A DNA stretch of 64,000 nucleotides from Kaistia algarum (lineage in GTDB: Bacteria; Pseudomonadota; Alphaproteobacteria; Rhizobiales; Kaistiaceae), in the NCBI RefSeq assembly GCF_026343945.1, contig NZ_JAPKNJ010000001.1, forward strand, positions 62,001 to 126,000, in the 5' to 3' direction. Positions 27,279-35,750 of the stretch are shown here, piece after piece (the first letter of the stretch is position 1; every line of letters starts with the position of its first letter). The notes beneath the pieces are model-generated. The model did no database searches. It was not told where the DNA came from and saw only the letters and a list, made by a program, of their open reading frames with translations. The position numbers and the translations under genes were made by a program.

Positions 27279-28637
27279 TCAGGTGGCGGGCTTGCGCTTG
27301 GGGGCCGGCATACCCGGCGTCGGCTCGGGCTTGGCGGGGATATCGTAGCCGGAGGTGTCGGCATCGGAAGTGGCATCGGCAGCCGGAGCTGGAGCCGCCG
27401 CGCCGGGTGCCGCATCGGCGTCGGCATCCGGTGTATCGTCGAGCGCATCGCCAGGGCCGGCCGAAGCGGCGACCGCTGCCGTCCCGTCCGCCTTCTGTTT
27501 GGCGATCATCTGGCGGTAGCGCGCGACATTCTTCCGGTGTTCCTGGTAGGTATCGGCAAAAGCGTGGCCGCCCGTGCCGTCGGCGACGAAATATACATCC
27601 TTGGTGCGCGAGGGGTTGGCGACGGCAGCGAGCGACGCCTTGCCCGGATTGGCGATTGGCCCCTTGGGAAGTCCTGTGATCTTGTAGGTGTTGTAGTCGT
27701 TCTCCGCGTCGAGATCCGACTTCGTGATCGATGCGCCGCTCGGCAGCCCGGCGCCGCCATAGACGCCGTAGATCACCGTTGGATCGGACTGGAGGCGCAT
27801 ATTCTGCTTCAGCCGGTTGATGAAGACAGCGGCGACGCGGCTGCGCTCATCCGCCATGCCGGTCTCTTTCTCGACGATCGAGGCAAGCGTCACCAATTGG
27901 TCCTGCGACGCGATCGGCAGGTCCTTGTCCCGGCTGTTCCAGACTGCCGTAAGGAGGCGGTCACGCTCGCGGATCATACGGTCGATGATGTTCTGGCGCG
28001 AATCGCCACGCGTATAGCGATAGGTGTCCGGGAGAAGCGCTCCTTCCGGCGGCACCGTTTCTATCGGGCCGACGAGAATGGGATCGGCATTGAGCCTGTC
28101 GACGATCTGCTGGCTCGTGAGGCCCTCGGGAACCGTAACCGAATAGACGATCGACTTGCCGCTCACCAGTTCGTTCATGATCTCGCGCATGCTGGCATGG
28201 GCGGGGATCAGATACTCGCCGGCCTTCAGCTCATCCTGCAGATGCGAGAAGCGAACGCCGGCGACGAAGATCCATTTCGAAGAGATGAGGCCGCGATCGA
28301 CCAATTGATCGGCAATGCCGGCAACGCCCAGGCCGCGGTCGACCGTGACGGTGCGCGGCTGATCGAAATGGCTGCGCTCCTCGAAGCGCATCTTGCCGAA
28401 GAAGAACACACCTGCCGCGCCAAGCACGCCGACGACCAAAATGGTCATGGCGAAATTCATGACGATGACGAGGGGGTGGCGCGCTTGCTGCGAGCGCACG
28501 GGAGGCGCCGGCGGACGCTCGGGCCGGAGCGCATCGCCGGGACTGCGCGGATTGATGCGCTGTCCGACGTCGGGAAGCCGAAGGTCCTCGACGACCGTCT
28601 TCTCCTGAGCTCCGCCTGGCATGCTCGGATCGTTCAT
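27279..28637 (-). CDS. mltG: Endolytic murein transglycosylase
   Basis: A 452-residue inner-membrane protein with a disordered cytoplasmic N-terminus (1-52), one membrane helix (about 55-80) and a periplasmic YceG domain. The domain shows LKAGEYLIP, VPEGLT, the catalytic ASIVEKETG at 252-260 and LQSDPTVIYG. It cuts new glycan strands and so sets their length. The last 75 residues are an Ala/Asp/Pro-rich low-complexity tail. ATG at 28637 is used; a GTG one codon upstream is possible. It follows fabF on the same strand, as in many Hyphomicrobiales. Confidence 0.94.
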   Translation of the reverse strand: MNDPSMPGGAQEKTVVEDLRLPDVGQRINPRSPGDALRPERPPAPPVRSQQARHPLVIVMNFAMTILVVGVLGAAGVFFFGKMRFEERSHFDQPRTVTVDRGLGVAGIADQLVDRGLISSKWIFVAGVRFSHLQDELKAGEYLIPAHASMREIMNELVSGKSIVYSVTVPEGLTSQQIVDRLNADPILVGPIETVPPEGALLPDTYRYTRGDSRQNIIDRMIRERDRLLTAVWNSRDKDLPIASQDQLVTLASIVEKETGMADERSRVAAVFINRLKQNMRLQSDPTVIYGVYGGAGLPSGASITKSDLDAENDYNTYKITGLPKGPIANPGKASLAAVANPSRTKDVYFVADGTGGHAFADTYQEHRKNVARYRQMIAKQKADGTAAVAASAGPGDALDDTPDADADAAPGAAAPAPAADATSDADTSGYDIPAKPEPTPGMPAPKRKPAT

Positions 28638-28748
28638 CACACCCTACTTTTCGGACCCAGCTACATCCGGCGTTACGGCCGGAAGCCGTCTGGCGACTGT
28701 ATGGAGGATTATGGCGAAAGCGCGAAGCTGCCGACGCCAGACCCGCGA

Positions 28749-30011
28749 TCAGACCTGATGGCGGCGGAGCACCAGGGAAGCGTTCGTTCCTCCAAAACCA
28801 AAGGAATTCGACACGGCAACGTCGATCTTGCGCGGCCGGGCGACGTTCGGAACGAGATCCACCGCCGTCTCCACCGCAGGATTGTCGAGATTGATCGTCG
28901 GCGGCGCGATCTGGTCGCGAATCGCCAGCAGAGAGAAGATCGCCTCGACCGCACCGGCGGCACCCAGAAGATGGCCCGTCGATGATTTGGTCGATGACAT
29001 CGAGACCGTCGACGCCGCATTGCCCAGAACACGCTCGACAGCCGCCAGCTCGATGCCGTCAGCCATGGTCGATGTGCCGTGCGCGTTGACGTAGTCGACA
29101 TCCGAGGCCGAGATGCCGGCGCGCTTCAGAGCGGCCTGGACACAGCGATAGGCACCGTCACCATCCGGAGAAGGCGCCGTGATGTGATAGGCGTCGCCGG
29201 AAAGTCCGTAGCCGATGACCTCGCCATAGATCTTCGCGCCGCGGGCCAGAGCATGCTCCCGCTCTTCCAGCACGACGATGCCGGCGCCCTCGCCCATGAC
29301 GAAGCCGTCACGGTCGCGGTCATAGGGCCGGGAGGCCTTTTCCGGCCGGTCGTTATAGCCGGTCGACAACGCCTTGCACGCGGCGAAGCCGGCCATAGCG
29401 ATACGCGAGATCGGGCTTTCCGTACCGCCGGCGACCATGACATCCGCATCGTCCAGCGCGATCAGCCGAGCGGCGTCGCCGATCGCATGCGCGCCGGTGG
29501 AGCAGGCGGTAACGACCGAATGGTTCGGTCCCTTGAAGCCGAAACGGATCGATACCTGACCGGAAGCGAGGTTGATCAGACGGCCCGTAATGAAGAACGG
29601 GCTGATGCGGCGCGGGCCCTTGTCGCGCAGGACATGGCCCGCCTCGACGATCCCCTGAATGCCGCCGATACCCGAACCGATCAGGACACCGGTCCGGATC
29701 TGATCTTCATAATCGGTCGGCAGCCAGCCGGAATCGTGAACAGCCTGGTCAGCCGCGGCCATTGCATAGGCGATAAAATCATCGACCTTGCGCTGTTCCT
29801 TCGGCTCCATCCAATCGTCGGGGTCGTACTTGCCATCCGCCTTCGATCCGCGCGGAATGAGGCAGGCAATCTGGCAAGGGAGGTCGTCGACCTCGAATTC
29901 CGTGATCCGTGCCGCGCCGCTGCGGCCGGCGATCAGGTTCTGCCAGGAAGGTTCGACACCGCAACCGAGCGGCGATACCATTCCCATCCCGGTGACGACG
30001 ACACGTCTCAT
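28749..30011 (-). CDS. fabF: Beta-ketoacyl-ACP synthase II
   Basis: A 420-residue condensing enzyme that elongates acyl-ACP with malonyl-ACP. The catalytic triad is Cys170 (VTACSTGAHA), His311 (NAHGTST) and His347 (STGHLLGAAG). Length and motif spacing are normal for FabF. A hairpin in the 76-base gap after acpP lies just before its GGGAG ribosome site. Confidence 0.95.
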   Translation of the reverse strand: MRRVVVTGMGMVSPLGCGVEPSWQNLIAGRSGAARITEFEVDDLPCQIACLIPRGSKADGKYDPDDWMEPKEQRKVDDFIAYAMAAADQAVHDSGWLPTDYEDQIRTGVLIGSGIGGIQGIVEAGHVLRDKGPRRISPFFITGRLINLASGQVSIRFGFKGPNHSVVTACSTGAHAIGDAARLIALDDADVMVAGGTESPISRIAMAGFAACKALSTGYNDRPEKASRPYDRDRDGFVMGEGAGIVVLEEREHALARGAKIYGEVIGYGLSGDAYHITAPSPDGDGAYRCVQAALKRAGISASDVDYVNAHGTSTMADGIELAAVERVLGNAASTVSMSSTKSSTGHLLGAAGAVEAIFSLLAIRDQIAPPTINLDNPAVETAVDLVPNVARPRKIDVAVSNSFGFGGTNASLVLRRHQV

Positions 30012-30024
30012 GCGTTTCTCCCGG

Positions 30025-30048
30025 ACCGGACCCCGAGACGGGTCCGGT
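30025..30048. promoter_or_regulatory. Intercistronic hairpin between acpP and fabF
   Basis: ACCGGACCC and GGGTCCGGT form a perfect 9-bp stem around a six-base loop. It lies 39 bases after the acpP stop (minus strand) and 13 bases before the fabF start codon. On the fabF side no T run follows, so it is more likely an mRNA stabiliser, processing site or partial attenuator than a full terminator. Confidence 0.5.
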
Positions 30049-30087
30049 TGCCGATTTTATCGTTGAACCGGCGGCCGTTAGGCCAGC

Positions 30088-30324
30088 TCAGCCGGCGTTC
30101 TTTTCGAGGAAGCTCACGGCGTCGCCGACCGTCAGGATCGTCTCGGCAGCGTCGTCCGGAATCTCGACGCCGAATTCTTCTTCGAACGCCATGACGAGCT
30201 CGACCGTGTCGAGGCTGTCCGCGCCGAGGTCGTCGATGAAGCTCGCGCCCTCGGTCACCTTGTCGGCTTCGACGCCGAGGTGTTCGATCACGATCTTCTT
30301 AACCCGGTCAGCGATATCGCTCAT
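30088..30324 (-). CDS. acpP: Acyl carrier protein
   Basis: A 78-residue acidic ACP. Ser37 in the DSLD motif receives the 4'-phosphopantetheine arm. It carries growing acyl chains in fatty-acid synthesis and supplies lipid A precursors. It lies between fabG and fabF but has a 269-base leader of its own, which includes three copies of TGACGAT. Separate strong transcription is expected because ACP is needed in large amounts. Confidence 0.97.
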   Translation of the reverse strand: MSDIADRVKKIVIEHLGVEADKVTEGASFIDDLGADSLDTVELVMAFEEEFGVEIPDDAAETILTVGDAVSFLEKNAG

Positions 30325-30409
30325 TTCTCAAACCTCGACTTGATTGTGTCACTAAAACTCTGTGCGACCTTTCGCACACGGGAAAGCGTCGGCTTCAGCA
30401 ATTCCCGAA

Positions 30410-30449
30410 ATCGTCACGCGATATCGTCACTAGTCCGATGTCATCGTCA
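30410..30449. promoter_or_regulatory. Three direct repeats of ATCGTCA upstream of acpP
   Basis: ATCGTCA occurs at 30410-30416, 30423-30429 and 30443-30449 (TGACGAT on the acpP strand). The spacings are 13 and 20 bases, and the set lies about 85-125 bases before the acpP start. The upstream copy forms TTGACG, which resembles a -35 element, but no good -10 follows at 16-18 bases. These could be binding sites for a regulator of fatty-acid genes; this is inference only. Confidence 0.3.
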
Positions 30450-30593
30450 ATCCGTCTGTTCTTCGCTGCACTGTGCGGCGAAGAGAAGCCGGAATGATGG
30501 GCGGTCCTAACACAGTTTCCAAACCTTGACCAGCACCGGCAGCCCCATGCGAGGCGCGGAACACGCCGATCGCAAGAGAAGAAAATTCCCTTT

Positions 30594-31331
30594 TTAGATC
30601 ATAGCCATACCGCCATTGACGTGCAGCGTCTGGCCCGTCACGTAAGCGGCCTCCGCCGACGCCAGATAGACGACGGCGGAGGCGATCTCTTCGCCTGTGC
30701 CGAGTCGCTTGGCCGGGACGCGTTCCAGGATCGTGGCACGGATCTTTTCGTTGAGCACGTCGGTCATCGCCGTTTCGATGAAGCCGGGTGCGACGCAGTT
30801 GACGGTGATGTTGCGACCCGCCACTTCGCCCGCCAGCGATTTCGACATGCCGATGAGGCCGGCCTTGGCGGCGGTGTAGTTGCCCTGCCCCGGATTTCCC
30901 GTGACCGCGACGACGGAGGAGATGTTGATGATGCGGCCGTAGCGCTGGCGCATCATGCCGCGCAGCGCTGCGCGGGCGAGACGGAAAGGCGCCGTCAGAT
31001 TGACGTCGAGCACGTCGGCCCAGGCCTCGTCGGAGAGGCGGGCGAACAGCATGTCGCGCGTAATGCCGGCATTGTTGACGAGGATATCGAGACCGCCAAG
31101 CGCCTCTTCAACCCGCGGCATTAGCCCTTCGACTTCTTCCGGAGACCCGAGATTGGCCGGCAGCACATGAGCATTCGCGCCGAGTTCGCCGGCGAGCGCT
31201 TCCAGCGCATCGCGCCGCGTTCCGGAGAGCGCGACGATTGCGCCCTGGCCGTGCAGCGCCGTCGCGATCGCCTTGCCGATGCCACCGCTGGCGCCGGTTA
31301 CGAGGGCGCGCTTGCCCGTCAGATCGAACAT
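30594..31331 (-). CDS. fabG: 3-oxoacyl-ACP reductase
   Basis: A 245-residue short-chain dehydrogenase that reduces beta-ketoacyl-ACP with NADPH. It has TGASGGIG (12-19), NNAG, and catalytic Ser139, Tyr152 and Lys156. The ATG at 31331 follows GAGGGGAC. Being directly downstream of fabD and upstream of acpP identifies it as the housekeeping FabG among the many SDR proteins. Confidence 0.95.
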   Translation of the reverse strand: MFDLTGKRALVTGASGGIGKAIATALHGQGAIVALSGTRRDALEALAGELGANAHVLPANLGSPEEVEGLMPRVEEALGGLDILVNNAGITRDMLFARLSDEAWADVLDVNLTAPFRLARAALRGMMRQRYGRIINISSVVAVTGNPGQGNYTAAKAGLIGMSKSLAGEVAGRNITVNCVAPGFIETAMTDVLNEKIRATILERVPAKRLGTGEEIASAVVYLASAEAAYVTGQTLHVNGGMAMI

Positions 31332-31350
31332 GGAAGTCCCCTCTTCTCTA

Positions 31351-32292
31351 TCAGGCGAGAGCCGCGATAGCGGCCGGCACGTCTTCTGGTTGGCCGACGG
31401 CAAGCGTTGCCACGCCGGGCGCTATGCGCTTCGCCAGCCCGCTCAGCACCTTGCCGGCACCGACTTCGACGAGGCGGTCGACGCCATTCGCCGCCAACCA
31501 TTCGACCGATTCGCGCCAGCGCACCATGCCCGTCACTTGCTCGACAAGCCGGGCACGGATCGCGTCGGGATCCTGGATCGGAGCGGCCAGTACATTGGCC
31601 ACGATCGGCACCCGAGGCACGGCGATCGTGACACCCGCGAGCGCCTCGGCCATCTCGTCGGCGGCGGGCTGCATCAGGCGGCAATGGAACGGAGCGCTGA
31701 CGGGCAGCAGGATCGCCCGTTTGGCACCTTTGGTCCGGGCGATCTCCAGCGCGCGCTCGATCGCCGCGCGGCTGCCCGAAATCACGACCTGGCCCGGTCC
31801 GTTGTCGTTGGCGGCCTCGCATACGTCATCGCCAGCGGCTTCCGCCGCGACGGCCTTCGCCGTCTCGAAATCGAGCCCGAGCAGGGCCGCCATCGCCCCT
31901 TCGCCCACGGGAACCGCCGCCTGCATCGCCTTGCCGCGAATTCGCAGCAGGCGGGCCGCGTCGGCAATGGAAAGGCTTCCGGCGGCAGCCAGCGCCGAAT
32001 ATTCGCCGAGCGAATGACCGGCCACATAGGCAGCCGCCCGATCGAGCACGAGACCTTCGGCCTCCAGCGCCCGCATCGCGGCAAGGCTCACCGCCATCAG
32101 CGCCGGCTGGGCGTTGGCGGTCAGGGTCAAGGTGTCGAGAGGCCCTTCGAAGATCAGTCCCGACAGATTTTCGCCGAGAGCATCGTTTACTTCCTCGAAG
32201 ACGGCAGCCGCCGCCGGAAAGGCCTCGGCGATTGCCTTGCCCATACCGACAGCCTGGCTGCCCTGCCCTGGAAATGTCAGCGCCGCCGTCAT
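31351..32292 (-). CDS. fabD: Malonyl-CoA--ACP transacylase
   Basis: A 313-residue acyltransferase that moves malonyl from CoA to ACP. The nucleophile is Ser94 in GHSLGE and its partner is His203 in APFHCRLM. FPGQGSQ at 7-13 and the C-terminal VEVGAGKVLSGL are conserved. It is the first gene of the minus-strand fab cluster. Its leader holds a GGCGGCGG/CCGCCGCC dyad at 32343-32370, of unknown role. Confidence 0.95.
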   Translation of the reverse strand: MTAALTFPGQGSQAVGMGKAIAEAFPAAAAVFEEVNDALGENLSGLIFEGPLDTLTLTANAQPALMAVSLAAMRALEAEGLVLDRAAAYVAGHSLGEYSALAAAGSLSIADAARLLRIRGKAMQAAVPVGEGAMAALLGLDFETAKAVAAEAAGDDVCEAANDNGPGQVVISGSRAAIERALEIARTKGAKRAILLPVSAPFHCRLMQPAADEMAEALAGVTIAVPRVPIVANVLAAPIQDPDAIRARLVEQVTGMVRWRESVEWLAANGVDRLVEVGAGKVLSGLAKRIAPGVATLAVGQPEDVPAAIAALA

Positions 32293-32569
32293 GCGATCGC
32301 GCCCCTTGATCTGAATTTTGGCCCGGAAAGATGGGCTCTATTGGCGGCGGCTAATCGCCTCTCCGCCGCCCGAAGTCAAGCCCGGCGCGGCCTTGGACCC
32401 GACTTCCCTGGTTCCGGCAGGCAGCGATAAAACATGGCCGCCTTATTAAATTCCGTTCATGTCGCTCTCGGGACGTTGCCGGCCAACGGACGCGCTCCAT
32501 GTCCAATTTGTCTCGTTTCGGTGCCATGCAACATCGAAGGGGAGACGATCTCAAAGTTGGAGTTATCCG

Positions 32570-32845
32570 ATGAAAACTCTCGCAATCCTCGCTCCGGTTG
32601 TCGTCCTCATGGCCGCCGCCCCGGCCTTCGCCATGGACGTCGACACCGGCAAGCTGACGGGCGTCAATTCCCAGACCGCGACGGTCACGCTCGACAATGG
32701 CCGCCAATATACGCTGCAGCATCCGTCGCAGCTTCTCGGCGTCATGCCGGGCGAGCAGGTGATCGTGACGTATCAGGGCAAGACGGCCGTTGGCTTCACC
32801 GACGATCCGGCGCAGTTCGAGAGCGCCTCGAGCCCCGCGCCCTAG
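32570..32845 (+). CDS. DUF1344 family secreted small protein
   Basis: A 91-residue protein with a signal peptide (about 1-21, ending AFA) and a small beta-barrel-like domain: TGKLTGVNSQTATVTLDNGR, then TYQGKTAVGF. This matches DUF1344, common in Hyphomicrobiales and of unknown function. It is predicted periplasmic. The ATG at 32570 follows GGAG. It is divergent from fabD and converges with the deacetylase gene. Confidence 0.82.
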   Translation: MKTLAILAPVVVLMAAAPAFAMDVDTGKLTGVNSQTATVTLDNGRQYTLQHPSQLLGVMPGEQVIVTYQGKTAVGFTDDPAQFESASSPAP

Positions 32846-32854
32846 CCGATCTCG

Positions 32855-33832
32855 TCAGCCGGGGGTCGGTTTCGCACCGCCCCCCGTTGCCGGTTCCATC
32901 TTGTGGGTGGGATGATCGTAGCGCGCCGTATCTCCGGGCCGTTCGATATAGCAGGCGGCGCTCCGCTGAGGAGCGCCGGCCTTCAACAGTTCCGACACCG
33001 TGACGAAGCGATAGCCGGCAGCCCTCAGCTTCGGGATGATCGTCTTTAGAGCTGCCCCGGTGTGCTTGCCGCGCCCATTGGCATGCATGACGATGATCGA
33101 ACCGGGCTTCACCTCGGCGAGAACGGCCTTCGCCATCGGCGCGGCGCCGATGCCCGACGGATCGCCGGAGACGACATCCCACTGGATCGCCGTCTCGCCC
33201 ATGGCCGAGACGGCGGCAAGGCTCTCCGGTGAACAGGAACCGTAGGGGAAGCGGAAGACGCCGCTCGCCGGCAACGCACCGACCGCCGGGCAGACCGCCG
33301 CGATCCGTTCGCGCAGCCCCTGCAACACCGTTTCGGTGCGGCCGATTTCTTCCGCGACCTTGGCGGCATCGGCGTGATCGAGATTGGCGTGGTCATAGGT
33401 GTGGTTGCCTATCTCGAACAGCGGATCGGCCAGAAGCTGCATCGCCCGCGCCTCGTGGCTCTGCGCCCAGCGTCCGCCCATGAAGAACGTCGCCGGCGCT
33501 TTTTGCGCACGCAGCGCATCGACCACCGCCGCGTCATAACCGGCGACTTCCCGGCCCGCCTCGCAAAGGTCAAAGGTCAACGCCACCAGCTTCTGACCCG
33601 CCGGCAGCTTGACGCGCCGCACGACGCCCGAAGCGTCTTCGGCCGCACCCGACAAGAGCGCGGGCGTCGCCGTCGGAACGACCAAATGGTCCGCGGCGGT
33701 AGCACGGCGCGACAGGTTCTCGCCTTCCACCGCCGCGAGTTCGCCCGGAGAAAAGCAGGCGGCGGGAGGGTCGGCCAGCGCGAGCGTCGGCACCAGGAAA
33801 AAAGCGGCAAGCAGGGCGGCATGTTTCATCAT
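32855..33832 (-). CDS. Polysaccharide deacetylase (NodB fold), secreted
   Basis: A 325-residue protein with a signal peptide (about 1-20). The NodB homology domain spans about 80-290: TFDLCE at 86-91 (D88 as the catalytic base), NHTYDH with His144 and His148, FRFPYGSCSPES, and MHANGRGKHT near the end. The usual TFDDG motif has two Asp; here the second, metal-binding Asp is Leu. This variant recurs in some alphaproteobacterial homologues. The probable substrate is an N-acetylated glycan or peptidoglycan, but that is not shown. Confidence 0.82.
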   Translation of the reverse strand: MMKHAALLAAFFLVPTLALADPPAACFSPGELAAVEGENLSRRATAADHLVVPTATPALLSGAAEDASGVVRRVKLPAGQKLVALTFDLCEAGREVAGYDAAVVDALRAQKAPATFFMGGRWAQSHEARAMQLLADPLFEIGNHTYDHANLDHADAAKVAEEIGRTETVLQGLRERIAAVCPAVGALPASGVFRFPYGSCSPESLAAVSAMGETAIQWDVVSGDPSGIGAAPMAKAVLAEVKPGSIIVMHANGRGKHTGAALKTIIPKLRAAGYRFVTVSELLKAGAPQRSAACYIERPGDTARYDHPTHKMEPATGGGAKPTPG

Positions 33833-33919
33833 GGCGCCGTTCCACATCCCCAAGACGGCGGCATCAAGGCAGCGGGTTCCATGGCAACGCGGTGAAAGGC
33901 CGCGTTGCCTCCATCCGCC

Positions 33920-35143
33920 TCAGTGCCGGCGCGGCGGGGCGAGGTTTGGAAGAAAGGCGGTCAGAAGGCCGATCACCGGCAGGAAGGCGCAGACCTGGAA
34001 CACGAACTTGATCGACGTCATGTCTGCGAGTTCGCCCAGCGCCGCCGCACCGATGCCGCCCATACCGAATGCGAAGCCGAAGAAGAGCCCCGAGACCATG
34101 CCGACCTTCCCGGGCATCAGTTCCTGCGCATAGACGATGATCGCCGAGAACGCCGAGGAAAGGACAAGCCCGATGATGATCGAGAGCACGACCGTCCAGA
34201 ACAGGGAGGCATGCGGCAGCAGCAGCGTGAAGGGCAGCACTCCCAGGATCGAGAACCAGATGACGAACTTCCGCCCGAAGCGGTCGCCAATGGGGCCGCC
34301 GGCGACGGTGCCGACCGCCACGGCGCCGAGGAAGACGAACAGATAGAGCTGGGAATCGCGGACCGAGACGCCGAATTCGTCGATCAGGAAGAACGTGTAG
34401 TAGCTGGTCAGCGCCGCCATATAGAAGAACTTGGAGAAAATCAGCAGCGCCAGGATCACCAGCGAACGCACGACGACCTTGCGCGGCAGGGTCGAGACGA
34501 CCGCTTGCACCGCCTTCTTCCCGCCGGCTGCCCGGTGCTGCGCGCGATACCAGAGGCCGACGCGCGACAGGAGCAGGATGCCGATCAAGGCGGCAAGGGC
34601 GAACCAGGCCACAGCCCCCTGCCCGCGCGGCAGGATGATGAGCGCGGCGAGCAGTGGCCCGATGGCCGAACCGAAATTGCCGCCGACCTGGAACAGCGAC
34701 TGGGCGAGGCCATGGCGCCCGCCCGATGCCATGCGGGCGACCCGCGAGGATTCAGGATGGAAGATCGAGGAACCGAGCCCGATCATCGCTACCGATACGA
34801 GGATCATGACATAGCTGCCGGCCGTCGCCAGCAACAGTAGACCGATGAGCGTGAAGCCCATCCCGACCGGCAGCGAGAATGGCAGCGGGCGTTTGTCGGT
34901 ATAGATGCCGACAAGAGGCTGCAGGATCGAGGCGGTGAGCTGGAAGACGAGCTGGATGATGCCGATCTGGCCGAAATCGAGCGCGAATTCGTTCTTGAGG
35001 ATCGGGTAGATCGCCGAAATCACCGACTGCATCAGGTCGTTCAGCAGATGCGACATGCTGATGGCGACGAGGATGCCGAAGGCGGTCTTCTGGGCAAGGC
35101 TACGTCCCGCGGCGCCCGGCAGGGCTTCTGCGCTCTGGCTCAC
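33920..35143 (-). CDS. MFS transporter, fosmidomycin-resistance (Fsr) type
   Basis: A 407-residue inner-membrane protein with 12 predicted helices. The N-terminal half (SMSHLLNDLMQSVISAIYPI, then GSSIFHPESSRVARMASGG) matches the Fsr family of major facilitator exporters. Fsr of E. coli gives resistance to fosmidomycin; natural substrates are unknown. The start is GTG at 35143, giving MSQSAEALPG; the longer frame to 35407 has no coding look. Several dyads lie upstream (35231-35271). Confidence 0.85.
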   Translation of the reverse strand: MSQSAEALPGAAGRSLAQKTAFGILVAISMSHLLNDLMQSVISAIYPILKNEFALDFGQIGIIQLVFQLTASILQPLVGIYTDKRPLPFSLPVGMGFTLIGLLLLATAGSYVMILVSVAMIGLGSSIFHPESSRVARMASGGRHGLAQSLFQVGGNFGSAIGPLLAALIILPRGQGAVAWFALAALIGILLLSRVGLWYRAQHRAAGGKKAVQAVVSTLPRKVVVRSLVILALLIFSKFFYMAALTSYYTFFLIDEFGVSVRDSQLYLFVFLGAVAVGTVAGGPIGDRFGRKFVIWFSILGVLPFTLLLPHASLFWTVVLSIIIGLVLSSAFSAIIVYAQELMPGKVGMVSGLFFGFAFGMGGIGAAALGELADMTSIKFVFQVCAFLPVIGLLTAFLPNLAPPRRH

Positions 35144-35230
35144 TTTTTTCGAAGTCCTCGAATGGGAAATGACCGAGGAAGAGCAGGCCGGGGCCGGCTT
35201 CCGCTGATCTTGAGGGGAGGCCAATATGCC

Positions 35231-35271
35231 TCCGGTCCAACCGGAAGGGAAGCATAGCGATTCGATGCTTC
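35231..35271. promoter_or_regulatory. Two dyads upstream of the Fsr-like exporter gene
   Basis: TCCGGT-CCA-ACCGGA (35231-35245) is a perfect 6-bp stem with a 3-base loop. GAAGCAT-N9-ATGCTTC (35249-35271) is a perfect 7-bp dyad. They lie 88-128 bases before the GTG start of the exporter and just before TATAAT of the opposite strand. A repressor site plus an mRNA leader hairpin is a reasonable reading. Confidence 0.35.
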
Positions 35272-35305
35272 GATCACGAATTCTTATAATGATTGCCGGA
35301 GCGCG

Positions 35306-35467
35306 TTGACCAGGCAGAAATCGTCCGCCGCCGCGCCTCAGCTGTTCGCCGGCCTCACGGTCCAGTTGCTCCACATCACCGAATGGCTCGGCGTCGAATT
35401 CCTTCAAGGCGCGGTGAAGACGCGTGCCGTCCGCCGTTTCTTCTCTTACTTGGCTCAGCTATCGTGA
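35306..35467 (+). CDS. Possible small protein with TTG start (doubtful)
   Basis: A 53-codon frame beginning TTG reads as a plausible amphipathic helix followed by a basic tail (LLHITEWLGVEFLQ, then RAVRRFFSY). A TATAAT lies 16 bases upstream, but no -35 or Shine-Dalgarno is convincing. It may be chance or a gene remnant. Listed so the interval is not read as empty. Confidence 0.2.
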   Translation: MTRQKSSAAAPQLFAGLTVQLLHITEWLGVEFLQGAVKTRAVRRFFSYLAQLS

Positions 35468-35684
35468 GGCCGCTGAGCATCGGCATCGGCAATGCCTTCG
35501 ATGTCGGCTTCCGCGTCGCATGGAAGCGCTGACGTCGCGACCGGGGCGTCGATACTTGCCTCCGTACGGCATTTCAGATATGCACCGCCCGTCGCAATGA
35601 CACCCGGCCGGGGGTTGAACGGAAGGCGGCTTGCCGCAGGGATCGCAGGATCCCGTCTTCCCGTGTCTCCGCTCTCGAAGTTAT

Positions 35685-35714
35685 ACCGATCAAGCCTTTC
35701 TCGAAGGCTTCGGT
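35685..35714 (+). promoter_or_regulatory. Leader hairpin before rpsF, possible S6:S18 autoregulatory site
   Basis: ACCGA and TCGGT form an outer 5-bp stem. AGCCTT and AAGGCT form an inner 6-bp stem around TCTCG, and a 3-base bulge (TCA) lies on the 5' side. The structure ends 36 bases before the rpsF ATG. Known S6:S18 leaders also use two stems split by a bulge, but the conserved CCG bulge is not seen here, so the match is only partial. Confidence 0.35.
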
Positions 35715-35750
35715 GAGGCTTGGCGCCGGGCAGCATGAAGGAAGGGCACT

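Larger units (their letters stand above)
35144..35750. other. Gene-poor 607-base interval before rpsF
   Basis: No well-supported gene lies here. It holds a dyad cluster at 35231-35271, a perfect TATAAT at 35285-35290, a doubtful 53-codon TTG-initiated frame at 35306-35467, an inverted repeat GGGATC/GATCCC at 35639-35654, and the rpsF leader hairpin at 35685-35714. Frames on the minus strand (for example 35455-35736) have shadow-like composition. Confidence 0.6.

Noticed and set aside
35455..35736. A 93-codon minus-strand frame in the gap before rpsF
   Set aside because: It overlaps the rpsF leader hairpin, has no ribosome site and reads as low-quality Arg/Pro-rich sequence.
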